The position numbers were made by a program, and so were the translations under genes. The notes beneath the pieces are model-generated. The model had not been told where the DNA came from. It saw only the letters and a list, made by a program, of their open reading frames with translations, and ran no database searches. From Istiophorus platypterus (Eukaryota; Chordata; Actinopteri; Istiophoriformes; Istiophoridae), in NCBI GenBank assembly GCA_016859345.1, contig CM029131.1:13103884-13167883 (forward strand): a DNA stretch of 64,000 bases, written 5' to 3'. How positions within the stretch are numbered: the first letter of the stretch is position 1; each line of letters opens with the position of its first letter. This document shows, one piece after another, positions 37,401-48,249 of the stretch.

Positions 37401-39956
37401 TTTAAAAAGCTGCTGTATGTATGACCGCTGTGTGCTGTGACGCTGCAGGTGGCAGACTACATTCCCCAGCTGGCCCGCTTCAGTCCAGACCTGTGGGCCG
37501 TCGCCCTGTGCACCGTCGACGGACAGAGGTACGATGCCAGTGTTTGTTCTTGCTGAACGGTAACAAGCATCGCATGCATTAACGTGTGTGTAATGTAAAA
37601 TGACTCGGAAGAACCTATAGTAATTAGTTTCTTCAGCATTTATAGGTTTCACATTTTAGACGGTCCATATATTTAGAAAGTTTCTGTTCTTTCAAATTTC
37701 CCCTGAAGTTCTCAGAGTCGAAATAAAACTGCAAACAGGAAATTTTAACCCATGATGAGCCGATGTTGGCGCCGGTATCAGCGGTAAACAAACACCGGCC
37801 TGTCTCTGTCTCGTAGGCACACCGTCGGCGACACCAAAGTACCGTTCTGTCTGCAGTCGTGTGTCAAGCCGCTGAAATACGCCATTGCCGTCCACGACCA
37901 CGGCACTGAGTACGTACACCGCTTCATCGGCAAAGAGCCCAGCGGGCTGCGATTCAACAAGCTCTTCCTAAACGAAGACGGTGAGGAAACGCTAACCGCT
38001 AACACACACACTCGCACACACTCCTCCACGCACACATACACACCCGCCTGGCCCTCGTACTGACCCGTCCTCATGTTTGCACTGCCACTCGGTCCCCTGC
38101 CGTTGAACTCCCTCTCCAGGCTCACGTACTCTCTCTAAGAGGATCCATCTCAAGGCCTTGTCGCCATGGTGACGCGATAATGTTTTAATGAGAGGTTGCT
38201 GCTCTGAAGCAGAATAATACACACAGGCCGATTTGTAACAGAGACATAATAACCTGAATGAGCAGAGACAATGAGATTCCTGCATCATTTGGCCAAAGAG
38301 ATTAAGCCCACAGGTCCAAAGTTTACCAAGGGGAAGAGAGGTGTGTGTGTGTGTGTGTGTGTGTGAGTGTGTGTGAGAGTGTGTGTGAGAGTGTGTGTGT
38401 GTGTGAGAGTGTGTGTGAGAGTGTGTGTGAGAGTGTGTGTGAGAGTGTGTGAGAGTGTGTGTGAGAGAGTGTGTGTGAGAGAGTGTGTGTGAGTGTCTGA
38501 GAAAATAAATTGGGTCACATTAATTCAATCTGTGAGTTTCAGATTTCTATAAGCTCACATTTTCAAGATAACAGATTCAGAACCTTAATAGACCAAGAAT
38601 TATGCAGCAAAATCCATCTCAATGAAAAATTCATAAATCTTATGAATTTAAATCTATAACCTCACAGTGGAAAATGATGCATTAAACAGCCAGAGAGCTG
38701 AGCAGAGCTAAGTTTGCTTTGGCCGATACCTTACTCCCATCCAACTATCCAGTTTCTGCCTCTAAAACAATAGCGTGTGTCTATGGTCCATGCATGTGGC
38801 GTGTTTAGATACTCGACCTGTGTCTATTCTGGGAGGCGAGCTGTCGGTTTCTAAAGGATGGCCATATGTGTGGTCAAAAATATCTACGTCTCAGCGACAT
38901 GGTCATTCAGTAGGTCGAAACATGGAACTTATTTATACAGTTTAAAGCGGTTTCTAGTTTTCTTCCGAAGGGAAAGATTCATGTGATTATACTTTATGGG
39001 GTCTATATTCTGCAAATGTGAAAATGTAGCTTGCATTGATGATCCTGTGCAGCTGTCGTCATCTGACATTACATTACGTTAAATCAGGGAACAGGTTCCA
39101 AAGAAAGTAGTTTTGTTTTTTGGACGGAAATTGAGATACTTTCCAGGTTTCCGCTCTTTGTTCCAACGGAAATGTTCCAGCTGTTTATTTTTACTTGAAT
39201 ATTTTATTTAAAACAATGTTCTGGCCTCTTGCCTTAGAAAATTCAAACACAGAGCGGAAGTTGAAAAAGTGTGTTTATTGCGTTGTGTTGTTACTGACCT
39301 TGTTATGTTGATGTCAGTTCAGTTGATTGTTCAGGATTGTTTTGACCTCTGTCCCCTGCCGTCCTTTCTGTCTCCAGTTTTACTGACTTACTTTCTCACT
39401 AACCGACTCATTTCTTTTTCCTGGCATTAAACCTCTGTTTTTTCTCTCACAGACAAACCACACAACCCCATGGTTAATGCTGGTGCCATCGTCTGCACCT
39501 CCCTCATTAAGGTATGAGTTTGTTTCTGATTTTCTATCTTTTGAAATGTAGGTTTCCTATTGTGCAGGGTTTTATTTTTATGTCACGGCCGGCAGAGCTC
39601 GCTACAGTCTCAGTGTCTTTTTCACTGAATTTTGAGGTTTTGTTTTGTTTTGGTTTTTTTACCTGCAGCTAGAAAGTCCAGCAAATTTGTGCCCAACGAG
39701 AATCTGTCCAAAATTAAATGATAATCGTCCAGAGAATGTTGCATTTCCGCCGGATTACTGTATAAGGGGAGATTAAGGTTATAGATAATCACGCTGAGAG
39801 GGGATTTGGCCAAAAGCAGCATCCTGCACAGACCGACATAGTTCACGGGGTCTTGGGGGGGGGGGCAGCGGGGCCCCATCGGCTTTAATCACGGAAACTG
39901 CTCCGTTACCTTAGTGTTGAGTTACATATCCTCCTCTGACCTTTTCTCACAAACGT

Positions 39957-39998
<42 letters not shown>

Positions 39999-40945
39999 AC
40001 ACCGCTCCATTGGAGACGCTAGAGCACCACCTGCTGATGTGAGACTCAAATTAATATCCAAAGCTCGGCTTCCTCTCTCAAGTGGGCGTCAGTGTAATTA
40101 CCATGATACACTCATATAATGAGATGAGGCTGAAGGGAGGACTGCTCTTATTGCTCAACTCCCTCCGTCCAAACCTGGTCAGGAAAATGTTATCAAAAAA
40201 AAAATTACGGATTTATGTAGGAGGCGTTTCAGAAGCTGTTTACCACCATAACTTGTCCAGATAGCAGACAAAAGACAAACTTTTGTTTATAGTCCTGATC
40301 CTATTCTGGCCTTTCTTTTTCTTTTGCAGTTTTCAGTTTGATAAAGAAAATATTTTATTTCTCAGTGCTGTTTTTTCTAAAGCATTGCATTATTATGATG
40401 ACTTACTATCATAGCAATTATTAAAGACTGAAAATAAATGATATCTTGTGATTAACAGAGGAAGCAGAGAGAGAGCCTGTAGATCATAAATGGCGGAAGC
40501 TGGCTCCTCCTCCATTAGGAGCCAGAGGGAGCTGGCGTCCATTAACAATATTTTCAATTCCGTCGCTCACGGCATGAACAGATGTTTGGAGACCGTCCAT
40601 CACGCAGCAACATGCGGTAGCTGGAAGAATCATCCGACTGCAGTGGTGTAGCAGCTCGTCACTTGTCCGGAAAAATGTTCCTCCACCACAGTCTCATAAA
40701 TCTCTGATCTGTGCTGGTGAATAGAAATGAGAATAACGACCCGGTCCAATAGATTCGCGGTCCCAGCTCTGTCCTTCGTCCAGACGCCTGCTGTAACTCT
40801 AACGTCTCCACCGTCACACACTCAAATTTAAACTCAAACGTGAATGAACATGAACAGCAGGAATGGAGCTTTAATCACAGGCATTAGGCGATGCTCTTAA
40901 GAGAGGAACTTAAGGGATTAGTGGAGGAGAGCTTCTGGTTTTTTT

Positions 40946-40991
<46 letters not shown>

Positions 40992-43900
40992 ATTTCTTAC
41001 TCACACATCAGTATTTTATAAATCTAGTAAATTTTTTTCAGAACAGGAAGGAAAAACAGGAACACACCAGAACAGCTACTGTATTTCTTAACTTTTGGAT
41101 GAGCAGAGGAATCATCAGTATCTTATTGTTGTCGTTTGTTTGTTTGTTGTGGTCAAAGGACAAGCTTCTGATTCACGGTACAATAAGACGGATGATAATA
41201 TTTAACATAAACATTCACATTTTTACATCAGGGAAAAGAGAATAACTTCTGTGGCGATTACTCCTGTACGACGTGAGGGCGCTTTCCCTGCCCGCCGGTG
41301 CCGCTGAGTCCCGAGCCGTCGCCGCTGTTGAGATTTCTGTAGCCGAAGCTCAAACCTGTCGTTTCCATTGGTCCAAACAATAAAAGCAGGTTCTCTCAGG
41401 GACTGTTTGCATGCGTCCCTCCTCCTCTTCTCCTCCTCCTCCTAATCCTCCTCCTCTTCCTCCACTCTCCTCTTCCTCTCTCTTCTGAATCTAGATCTAC
41501 ACCTAAAATACACTCGTTTGCAATGTACCTTTTCAAGGCTCGTTGTGTGGTTTTATGTGTTGTTGCATATTTTACAGCATTAGGATCTTTGGGAAATTAT
41601 GACCAACTACAACAGGTCAATGACGTTGGTAATTTTTTCCTTTTTAATCATTCTTCCCCTCTATGGTCTGGATTTGTGACAAGCTTTTAGCCTTCACATG
41701 GCTGTTGATGAATGTTTTAAATGTCGCTTTTGTACTTTTCACCTGCATCCTGCCAACTGTTTATACGCCTGGATTATAAACAGTGGCTCAACTCAAACAC
41801 TGGTTTTATATCATACTCCATTCCTCAGTAGAGAAGGAGCTTTGTTTGTTTTGTTTTTCTTTCATTTCTAGTTCAGATTCCGGACTGAAACTGATAAGTT
41901 TTATGATAAGTCCTTCCACCTGGGATTTTTTTCTCCCGTCAGGTCAGAGCAGAAGGTCTGTTTATTGTTTTTCAGCCACAGTAGCAGATGAAACCCGAAC
42001 TGTGTATCCACACTGCAAGCCACATGGCTAACGCGCCTGTGTTATGTCAGCAACCGTCCACCTGTGCACAGCTGGTAATGCCAGTGTTGATATTTGTAAG
42101 ATGAATGGATTTTGCTCAAATTAAAACCAAAAAAAACCCACAAAAGTTCAAGGGAGCTTAGTTGGATGAAACAAAAAGACAATAATTAAAGGACTGACTC
42201 AGGCAAGGAGCCTTTCTCCTCCTCACAAGGTCTGTTTGTCCACAGTGGCAGAGAACGAGTAGGAAACAGGTCCAGGCCCGACGCTGCTGAGCATCAGCAT
42301 TAGAAATACGCTGAGCTTGTCGATATTGTGAACCTCAGAATGTGAGCCAGCAGGCACCAGGAGATGTGAAGAGTTGGTATAGACGCGCAGGTACACGGGT
42401 ATTTCACGAGAAATGCGGTAAACAGCAGAAGATACCAGTAGAATAATAGTCATGTAGTTGTTGCCGCTGAAAGTCAATGTGCCAGAGGCCTGGAAGCGTG
42501 ACGGCTGCTCGACAGGTGCCGACGGGTTTCGGCTCGCGGCGTGGATACACTGACTCACTGTCCACCGCTTTACACAAACACACTCCATGTAGACACACAC
42601 ACACACAAACACCTTTTTTCATTGATACTTTGCATCGTAGTTATTTTTCTTTCCTTCTTTCTTTCTTTTCTTAAAAAAAAAAAAAAACAGAAACCCTGAG
42701 TGGATTAACAGTTTTAGTTCACCTCCTCCATCTCCAGCTAGTCTCCCACCTCTAATCTTAATTCATCTGATGTCATGACTGGTTTGATTGGTCACATAAC
42801 TGATGGATTTTAAAACTGTAGTGATGTAAACTTGGTCTGTCCTAGTTTAATATCATAGACACATGGATCATAGATAATAGTGCTAATGTCATGATGTGGG
42901 TAACTGTTTGATGTGTTTTTAGATGTTTTTATTTTTTATTCGTTTTGACTGAAATGTTGTTTTATTAACACTGTCACTGCTGTGTCTGTTCTCCAGCAAG
43001 GGGCAAGCAATGCCGAAAAATTTGACTATGTGAGTATGACTGAGTCTCATTGTCATCTTTAAAGACAGAAAAACATTATGAAAAATAAAAAATTCCCAAC
43101 CTTAAATTACTGACATTCAAACTTTATTTCTTTAACATCCAACTAGGATTATTTTTACTGTCAGTTAGTGTCAGAAATTATTGGAAAATTACCATCACAG
43201 TTCTTCAAATCTCTTCATATTCAGCTGTTTTCATTTTCATTTTTATCATGTTTGTCATAGAAGATGGAAGAACCAGTAAATTTTCATATTTGAAAAGTCA
43301 AAACCAGTAAACATTTTGCATTTTTGCTTCAAAAAAAAAGGCTCCAGAGGAATTTAGTTTTTCAAAATCTGAGATCTTGTTGCTTCCTTAATGGGAGGCA
43401 TTTAGACCAAAAAAGAATGCAAAACTACAAGGAGGGGGGTCATTTTGTAAATAAAGAGGATTTCTCTGAATCTGCTCCTCTGATGTGCAGGTCATGAACT
43501 TTATGAACAAACTGGCAGGAAACGAGTATGTGGGCTTCAGCAACGCCACGTGAGTAGCACAACATCATCACACGGCAAAGTCCTCGCAGCACGATGGTAC
43601 GAGTTGAATTTTGACTTTTAGGGACAAAACGGTTCCGTCGGTGCAGTTTAAGTCTGATATAACCTGAGCTGAGTGGAGGCGTTAAAGGACACACACCCCC
43701 CCTCTCTGTGTCCCAGTTTCCAGTCGGAGCGCGAGTCTGGAGACAGAAACTTTGCCATCGGCTACTACCTGAAGGAGAAGAAGGTAAGGTCAAAGGTCGT
43801 CAAAGACGGGTCATCAATCTGAAGAGTAGAAACCCTCTGACAGCGCAACCGCTTGTCGTGATTTTGTATTTACTAAGCTCACACTACCAAATTAAAAGCC

Positions 43901-45811
43901 ATACATACATTACATACTTCCATTAATCCTCACTCAGTAAGTTTGCTTCCAAATGTTGTTAAAATGCTTCTCTTTGTTCTTTTTTTCACATTTCATTCTC
44001 CTCTTTCTTGCTGTGAAAAAACAAGGAATCTGTTATGTGTTATTAGACAGGTTGACGGTGTTTTTGTCCTTCCAGTGTTTTCCAGAGGGGACGGACATGA
44101 CCTCCATCCTGGACTTCTACTTCCAGGTAAACGCAGCTGAGGGGACGCAGTCATGGAAACAGTTAAAAAGTCAGGGGCCGGTATTGGGATAATGCTGCTA
44201 AATTTAGGTTTTACATATTCTGTCGGCTCAGTTCATGTTCTTCCCCCGTCAGTTGTGCTCCATCGAGGTGACCTGCGAGAGCGCCAGCGTCATGGCGGCC
44301 ACCCTGGCCAACGGCGGCTTCTGTCCAATCACAGGAGAGCGCGTGCTGAGCCCCGAGGCGGTGCGAAACACCCTGAGTCTGATGCACTCCTGCGGCATGT
44401 ATGACTTCTCCGGGCAGTTCGCTTTCCACGTGAGTAGCTCCGCTCGTCCCTGGCGATGTTGATCCTGGTGAGTAACGGGCACCCGGCGGCGCGGCACCTC
44501 ATCGTCCCTTGTGTTTTCAGGTTGGTCTGCCGGCCAAATCTGGGGTCGCCGGTGGGATCCTGCTGGTCGTACCGAACGTGATGGGCATCATGTGTTGGTC
44601 TCCTCCGCTCGACAAGCTGGGCAACAGTGTCAGAGGCATCCAGTTCTGCACGGTAGCTCATTTTTATCAGTAAGCAGCTTTTGAATCTCATCAGAACTGC
44701 GTCTTTGTCCGACGGTGTAACGAGTTTCCCCTCCTCCTCTCAGGACCTGGTTTCTCTCTTTAACTTTCACAACTACGACAATCTGAGGCACTTTGCTAAG
44801 AAACTGGATCCTCGCAGAGAAGGAGGAGACCAGAGGGTGAGTCCTAGCAACGTGCTCCTTCATCAACTTCCAAACCTCCTCCTCCTCATTTTCTACCAAC
44901 AGTTGTCATCTCTTTAAGCCTTAAAGCAGCAAAACAGAGCCTGAAGCATCTTCTTCTGCAGTTTTCTTGTTAATAAAACATGTGATATCCGCATCTACAC
45001 TTAACTGTACTCTCACTTTTTTCCTCCAGTTACGTTTCCTGTCATGGTTTATTTTTAGTCTTCAACAGGCGCTGATACATTTATCTGCATCACATCCTCC
45101 CCCCACATTCACTCAGTGTCCTGGATGCTGGACAACCTTGTCTGTAGGATATTGACCCACAAGCGCCATCTGCTGGAAGTTTACTCAACCAGCAGTGTAT
45201 AATATTTGACCCTCATTTAAAAAAAAAAAAAAGTACATGTCACTCCACTTGACTTGACATAGTTTTGTTCTAGGATCCTTCGGTGTTACATCTAAAACCT
45301 GCAAAATATGATATGAAAATGAATATTAACTTTTTGTGTTAAGCTACAGTGCTTCACATAGAAAAAAATAGACAAAATTATGTACACACATGAATAAGTT
45401 ATCAATAAAACAGAGGTTTAAAATTAAATTTAAAAAAGTAAAGACACGGTAAACTATTGCAAAGGGCTGAGCAGTAAATATGTTTCTTTGTGTTTCAGGT
45501 GAAGTCGGTGATCAATCTGCTATTTGCTGCTTACACTGGAGACGTCTCAGCCCTGAGGAGGTGAGCAAACTGTCCCTCTACAAAAGGAGAGGGGGAAAAA
45601 AGGGAGGGTGGGCGGTGGAGGTACTGTTTGATTAGATATAAGAATCCATCCATTCATGATTCGACATTTAAAGTTTTACATTTTTTGGTCCAGGTTCGCA
45701 TTGTCCTCTATGGACATGGAGCAGAGGGACTACGACTCCAGGACGGCCCTGCATGTGGCAGCTGCTGAAGGTAAAACCCTGAGGACAAGACTGACCGTGG
45801 GCAGGTTTAAT

Positions 45812-45851
<40 letters not shown>

Positions 45852-46265
45852 AGTGTTCAACAGTTGATGAGAGGTGTGTTTGTGTGTGTGTGTTCTAGGA
45901 CACACTGAGGTGGTTCGCTTCCTGCTGGAGGCCTGTAAAGTCAACCCGGTCCCCAGAGACAGGTAACGTACAACCACCAGGACGCTACTGTCTGACTCCT
46001 CATGTAGGGAAACTGCACAATGATCACTTAGAGTTAACTGGTCGGTTTAGCTGGTTTGACTGGTTGGTTGGACCCCGTTAACTGCAGCGACGCTCAGTGT
46101 TTGTGTGTTTTCCACAGATGGGGGAACACGCCAATGGACGAGGCCGTCCACTTCGGCCACCATGATGTGGTGACCATCCTCCGCGATTACCACAATCAAT
46201 ACAGCCCTCAGGACAGCGCTGCCGACAAGCAGAACGCAGAGAAGAACCTGGATGGCCTGCTCTGA
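23553..46265 (+). CDS. gls: glutaminase, kidney-type, mitochondrial
   Basis: Eighteen exons: 23553-23833, 33841-33937, 34744-34862, 37038-37167, 37449-37528, 37817-37980, 39453-39511, 42997-43029, 43491-43549, 43717-43783, 44076-44126, 44253-44429, 44521-44652, 44744-44836, 45499-45560, 45694-45770, 45899-45962 and 46118-46265. They join in frame to 1893 nt, 630 aa (human KGA 669 aa). The enzyme hydrolyses L-glutamine to L-glutamate and ammonium in the mitochondrion. It works as a phosphate-activated tetramer that forms filaments. Order: basic presequence, helical region, glutaminase domain (about 208-494), ankyrin repeats (about 549-620), C-terminal KNLDGLL. The catalytic Ser250-x-x-Lys253 (QSCVKPLKYA), Tyr213, Tyr430 and Val448 correspond to human 286/289/249/466/484. 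Liver-type GLS2 is less likely given the N terminus, KNLDGLL end and NAB1/STAT1 neighbours. The a/b paralogue is undecided. Confidence 0.97.
25160..25188. repeat. (TTA)n microsatellite
   Basis: About nine and a half TTA units in gls intron 1. Confidence 0.95.
26230..26440 (+). mobile_element. SINE-like dispersed repeat, copy 3
   Basis: Opens CAGCAACTCACAGTCATTTTTCC. It then has ATCATCAGAAAATAGTGGAAAATGACTG, TTTTTCAGAGTGGCATCCTCA, ATATCCAGTTATCATCACA, and GAGAAGCTGGGACCAGGGAGC. This is the same word order as the copies at 29868 and 43140. Confidence 0.65.
27300..27765 (+). mobile_element. L2-like non-LTR retrotransposon, 3' end fragment
   Basis: The fragment opens GCAGATGATCTAGAATGTGG and continues with coding-like sequence. 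Conceptual translation gives FRLLHWLPVA, typical of the C-terminal part of L2/CR1-clade ORF2 proteins. The frame is broken by stops and shifts. It ends with GTCCCTTTGGATAAAAGATTCTGTCAAAT, a degraded form of the TTTGGATAAAAGCGTCTGC tail shared by teleost L2 elements. It is 5'-truncated, as usual for LINEs, and inactive. Confidence 0.85.
28480..28687 (-). mobile_element. SINE-like dispersed repeat, copy 4 (reverse)
   Basis: The plus strand ends AGATTAATCGATTATGAAAATAATTGTTAGCTGCAGCCCTAC, the reverse complement of the family's 5' end. The body is AT-rich. Directly after it (28690-28790) is GAACTTTATTGATCTGACATAGGG, similar to another common fish repeat end. Confidence 0.65.
29868..30120 (+). mobile_element. 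SINE-like dispersed repeat, copy 5
   Basis: Begins GGCCTGCAACTAACAGTTGTTTACATAATTATTTAATCTGC. It continues TGTAAAATATCGGAAAATGGAG, a GGGGTCCCAGGTGTCTTC segment, and CAAAACCAAAAGATATTTCAGTTTACTGT. This is the most complete forward copy in the window. Confidence 0.75.
31379..31432. repeat. (AC)n microsatellite, about 27 units
   Basis: The longest uninterrupted dinucleotide run in the window. It follows a C-rich tract (CACCCCCACCCCTCC) in gls intron 1. Confidence 0.95.
33841..34862 (+). CDS. gls: gls exons 2-3: N-terminal helical region
   Basis: Exon 33841-33937 gives KRRKAGILPSLEDLLFYTIA and onward to HKFTT. Exon 34744-34862 gives ALKATGLRTGDPRLKECMEM and onward to DRHLFKK. They correspond to human LLPSLEDLLFYTIAEGQEK and TGLRTSDPRLKECMDM. 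This region packs onto the glutaminase domain and contributes to oligomer formation in the human enzyme. The Lys codon at each outer junction is split (AA/G and AA/A). Confidence 0.95.
35715..35810 (+). mobile_element. SINE-like dispersed repeat, copy 6 (tail only)
   Basis: CATATTTGAGAAGCTGAAAAT..ATTTCTGCTACAAAAATAACTGAAACGATGAATC matches the 3' part of the family. It lies in gls intron 3. Confidence 0.45.
35885..35965. repeat. (CCCTA)n-like and poly-C simple repeats
   Basis: Five-base CCCTA/CCCAA units at about 35893-35926, then a C run and an A run at about 35949-35971, in gls intron 3. The unit is five bases, not the six-base vertebrate telomere unit. Confidence 0.8.
37038..37980 (+). CDS. 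gls: gls exons 4-6: start of catalytic domain with SxxK motif
   Basis: Exon 37038-37167 encodes CVQSNIVLLTQAFRKKFVIP and onward to SGGQ. Exon 37449-37528 encodes VADYIPQLARFSPDLWAVAL and onward, including Tyr213. Exon 37817-37980 encodes HTVGDTKVPFCLQSCVKPLK and onward. The catalytic Ser250 and general-base Lys253 lie in QSCVKPLK. The same exon carries GLRFNKLFLNED, the flexible loop beside the active site that forms the allosteric (BPTES) pocket at the human dimer interface. All key residues are present. Confidence 0.97.
38341..38500. repeat. (GTGTGTGA)n compound microsatellite
   Basis: About 160 bp of GT units interrupted by GAGA at near-regular spacing, in gls intron 6. A minus-strand frame through it reads only as THTHTLTH-type repeats. 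Confidence 0.95.
39453..43029 (+). CDS. gls: gls exons 7-8, including a 33-nt exon
   Basis: Exon 39453-39511 encodes DKPHNPMVNAGAIVCTSLIK, part of the active site (NAGAI). Exon 42997-43029 is only 33 nt and encodes QGASNAEKFDY (human QGVNNAEKFDY). The 3.5-kb intron between them holds a CA microsatellite (39958-39992), a TA run (40946-40990), a TCC-rich tract (about 41418-41475) and unique sequence. Confidence 0.95.
39958..39992. repeat. (CA)n microsatellite
   Basis: About 17 CA units in gls intron 7. Confidence 0.95.
40946..40990. repeat. (TA)n microsatellite
   Basis: About 20 TA units in gls intron 7. Such runs can extrude cruciforms and are often length-variable. Confidence 0.95.
43140..43345 (+). 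mobile_element. SINE-like dispersed repeat, copy 7
   Basis: AGTGTCAGAAATTATTGGAAAATTACCATCACAGTTCTTCAAA, then CATATTTGAAAAGTCAAAACCAGTAAACATTTTGCATTTTTGCTTC. This matches the body and tail of the family closely. It lies in gls intron 8. Confidence 0.65.
43491..44836 (+). CDS. gls: gls exons 9-14: remainder of catalytic domain
   Basis: Exons 43491-43549, 43717-43783, 44076-44126, 44253-44429, 44521-44652 and 44744-44836 lie in a compact 1.35-kb cluster. They encode VMNFMNKLAGNEYVGFSNAT, FQSERESGDRNFAIGYYLKE, the cap LCSIEVTCESASVMAATLAN, SCGMYDFSGQFAFH with Tyr430, GLPAKSGVAGG with Val448, and KKLDPRREGGDQR. All donors and acceptors are GT/AG. The last exon is the point where mammalian KGA and GAC isoforms diverge. 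Confidence 0.97.
45162..45176 (-). promoter_or_regulatory. CTCF-type motif
   Basis: On the minus strand this reads CCAGCAGATGGCGCT. It is an exact fit to the vertebrate CTCF core CCASYAGRKGGCRSY. It lies in gls intron 14, the last large intron before the convergent stat1 gene. A 15-base degenerate match will occur by chance at some rate, so occupancy is unproven. Confidence 0.5.
45499..46265 (+). CDS. gls: gls exons 15-18: ankyrin repeats and KGA-type C terminus
   Basis: Exons 45499-45560, 45694-45770, 45899-45962 and 46118-46265 encode VKSVINLLFAAYTGDVSALR, then ALHVAAAEGHTEVVRFLLEA and PMDEAVHFGHHDVVTILRDY (ankyrin-type helices). The end is NAEKNLDGLL, then TGA at 46263-46265. This is the kidney (KGA) terminus. 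The intron before exon 17 contains a (GT)n run (45814-45849) and another GT-rich stretch directly upstream of the exon 17 acceptor. Confidence 0.96.
45814..45849. repeat. (GT)n microsatellite
   Basis: About 17 GT units, 50 bases upstream of the gls exon 17 acceptor. Confidence 0.95.
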
Positions 46266-48042
46266 TGGGGGGGGGGCGCGCCGTAAGGACGGGAGGAAAC
46301 CTAGAGGCGGATGGTACGCTCAGAGCGGAAGAAAACATCACTTTGCACCCGAGGAAAATGTCTTAAATCTAGATCAGAAGTGAAATCCTGAAAAACAACC
46401 ACACATACAACAGCAAGGAACAATAAAACTAACTGTACAGTGAAAAAAACTACTTAGATGAGAAGGAGAAATTCCCCTAAACACAGGGCAGCCACTGTCC
46501 CTCTGGTGTAAAAGATCCTCATCATGTTGTTTCTGGATGTTACTGGGTTTTACTTCTTTTTTTTCTGTATTATATTCATGTCTGTACCACAAGTGGGGAA
46601 ATATCTTCATTCTCATTTCTCCTTCTGTATTTTGTTGTCAGCTTTGTGGGAAATGACCGGCCAACGGCCGAATGCTGGGTCAGTTCAGCCGTGGCCGGCA
46701 AAGTAGACGGACACGTCGTTTTTATTCTGAAAGGCTGAAACAGGAAGCGGCAGGTGGGACAGGCTTTACAGGGGCCCCGGTTAATAACTTCATCATCACA
46801 ATGTGGTGGAATGTATCTTCCCCCCCAAACACTGTGTGTCTGTGTATTTGATATTTATTTCTCTATTTAAGATCAACTGTACATTCATGTCACGTGTTTG
46901 TGTGTGTGTAAATATGTACGTACAGGTGTCACTGAGCAAACAAAATAAGTTCTTGCCTGGCGGATTCAGCTACGATCCCAAGGGGATAAATCACGTTTAG
47001 GTTCATTTTTTCAAGATTCTCAAACTGGATCTTTATTTTTGACTCACTGGCCTCAGTTCAGGTTGCGTTCAAAGTTCCTACATATCCGATACGATGATGC
47101 CGAGATCTGCCGACAACATAAGAAGCCTGCTCTGCGTTTTTATTGGTTTTTAGTTGGAGGACTGTGTTACAGCAGCAACCTCACTCAACCATGCAAAAAT
47201 ATTTTTAGAAAATTCAGTCTCTTGTTTTTAGAGTCATTGTAGGTAAGATGTGGCAACTCCGACACAGGCAGCGTCCAGCAAATCGCAAACCAAGTCAAAG
47301 CCAAGTCTCTTCTTCTGAGTCAAAGTTAAGCCAACACTCTTTGATTATCATTATTAGAATTATTATTAGTATTTTTTCACACTTATCTAGACTATACCAT
47401 GTGACTATTGCCAGTTTAAGAAGGTCAAACATTTTTCTTTGCTGACTGCACCAGATCATTCAAATGTGTGATGTATCACCTGAATCATAATAGTTTGTTC
47501 CTGCAGGGAGATTCAAGAAGGTACAGTCTGTTTCCACAGCAGATTTTAAACACTTAAAACTGAAGGAGCTTTATGATGCATATAGTTATTGTTTTTTTGG
47601 TTTTTCTATCTGTCGTACTTGATGGTTGTGCAGAGGTTTTTAGTGATGGAAGTTTGGATGTTGCTTCTGTACAAACAAACCGAACCAGGCGACAGTAACA
47701 ATCCAAATGTTGATATTTAAAGCAGTGTTTATTCTTCAGGTCGGGATCAGTTCACTGAAAGTTTTTTTTTTTTTTTTTAATTATTTCAAAGAAAGCACAA
47801 AACGGCAATATTATAGAAAGAATTAGCAATAGAAAAGTCAGGTAAGATCAGGAATGATTTGATTCCCGACCTGCAGCTCCACTCGCTCATTTCTGTTTGT
47901 CTGTGCAGCTGCGATTGAATGTAACGTGTTTGGTGTCGTTCCGTTTCTTCTTCTTGTATATTTATGCTGCTGCTTCAGCTCATGCCGGCCGGTTACTGAG
48001 TGTCGCAAGCAGTCCAGATATTTATTCAGATTAAAAACATTT

Positions 48043-48048
48043 AATAAA
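48043..48048 (+). terminator. gls: gls proximal poly(A) signal (AATAAA)
   Basis: A canonical hexamer about 1.78 kb after the stop codon, followed within 20-40 bases by G/T-rich sequence. It would give the shorter mRNA. Confidence 0.6.
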
Positions 48049-48249
48049 AGTAAGGAAAATCTATCCTGTGTCTGTATTTTGGGAGATTTGAGGCTGAGAT
48101 TAGGATTTGATTGACAAAGCAGGCGGAATTAAAATTTTTATAATACTCTTATACTGCAGCGGTCTGACTCAGTGGTTACTCAGGATTTCAGAGGCATTAA
48201 ACTGACAGCTCCCAGACAGTCAAAAGCTCTAGAAAATATACCTCCACAT

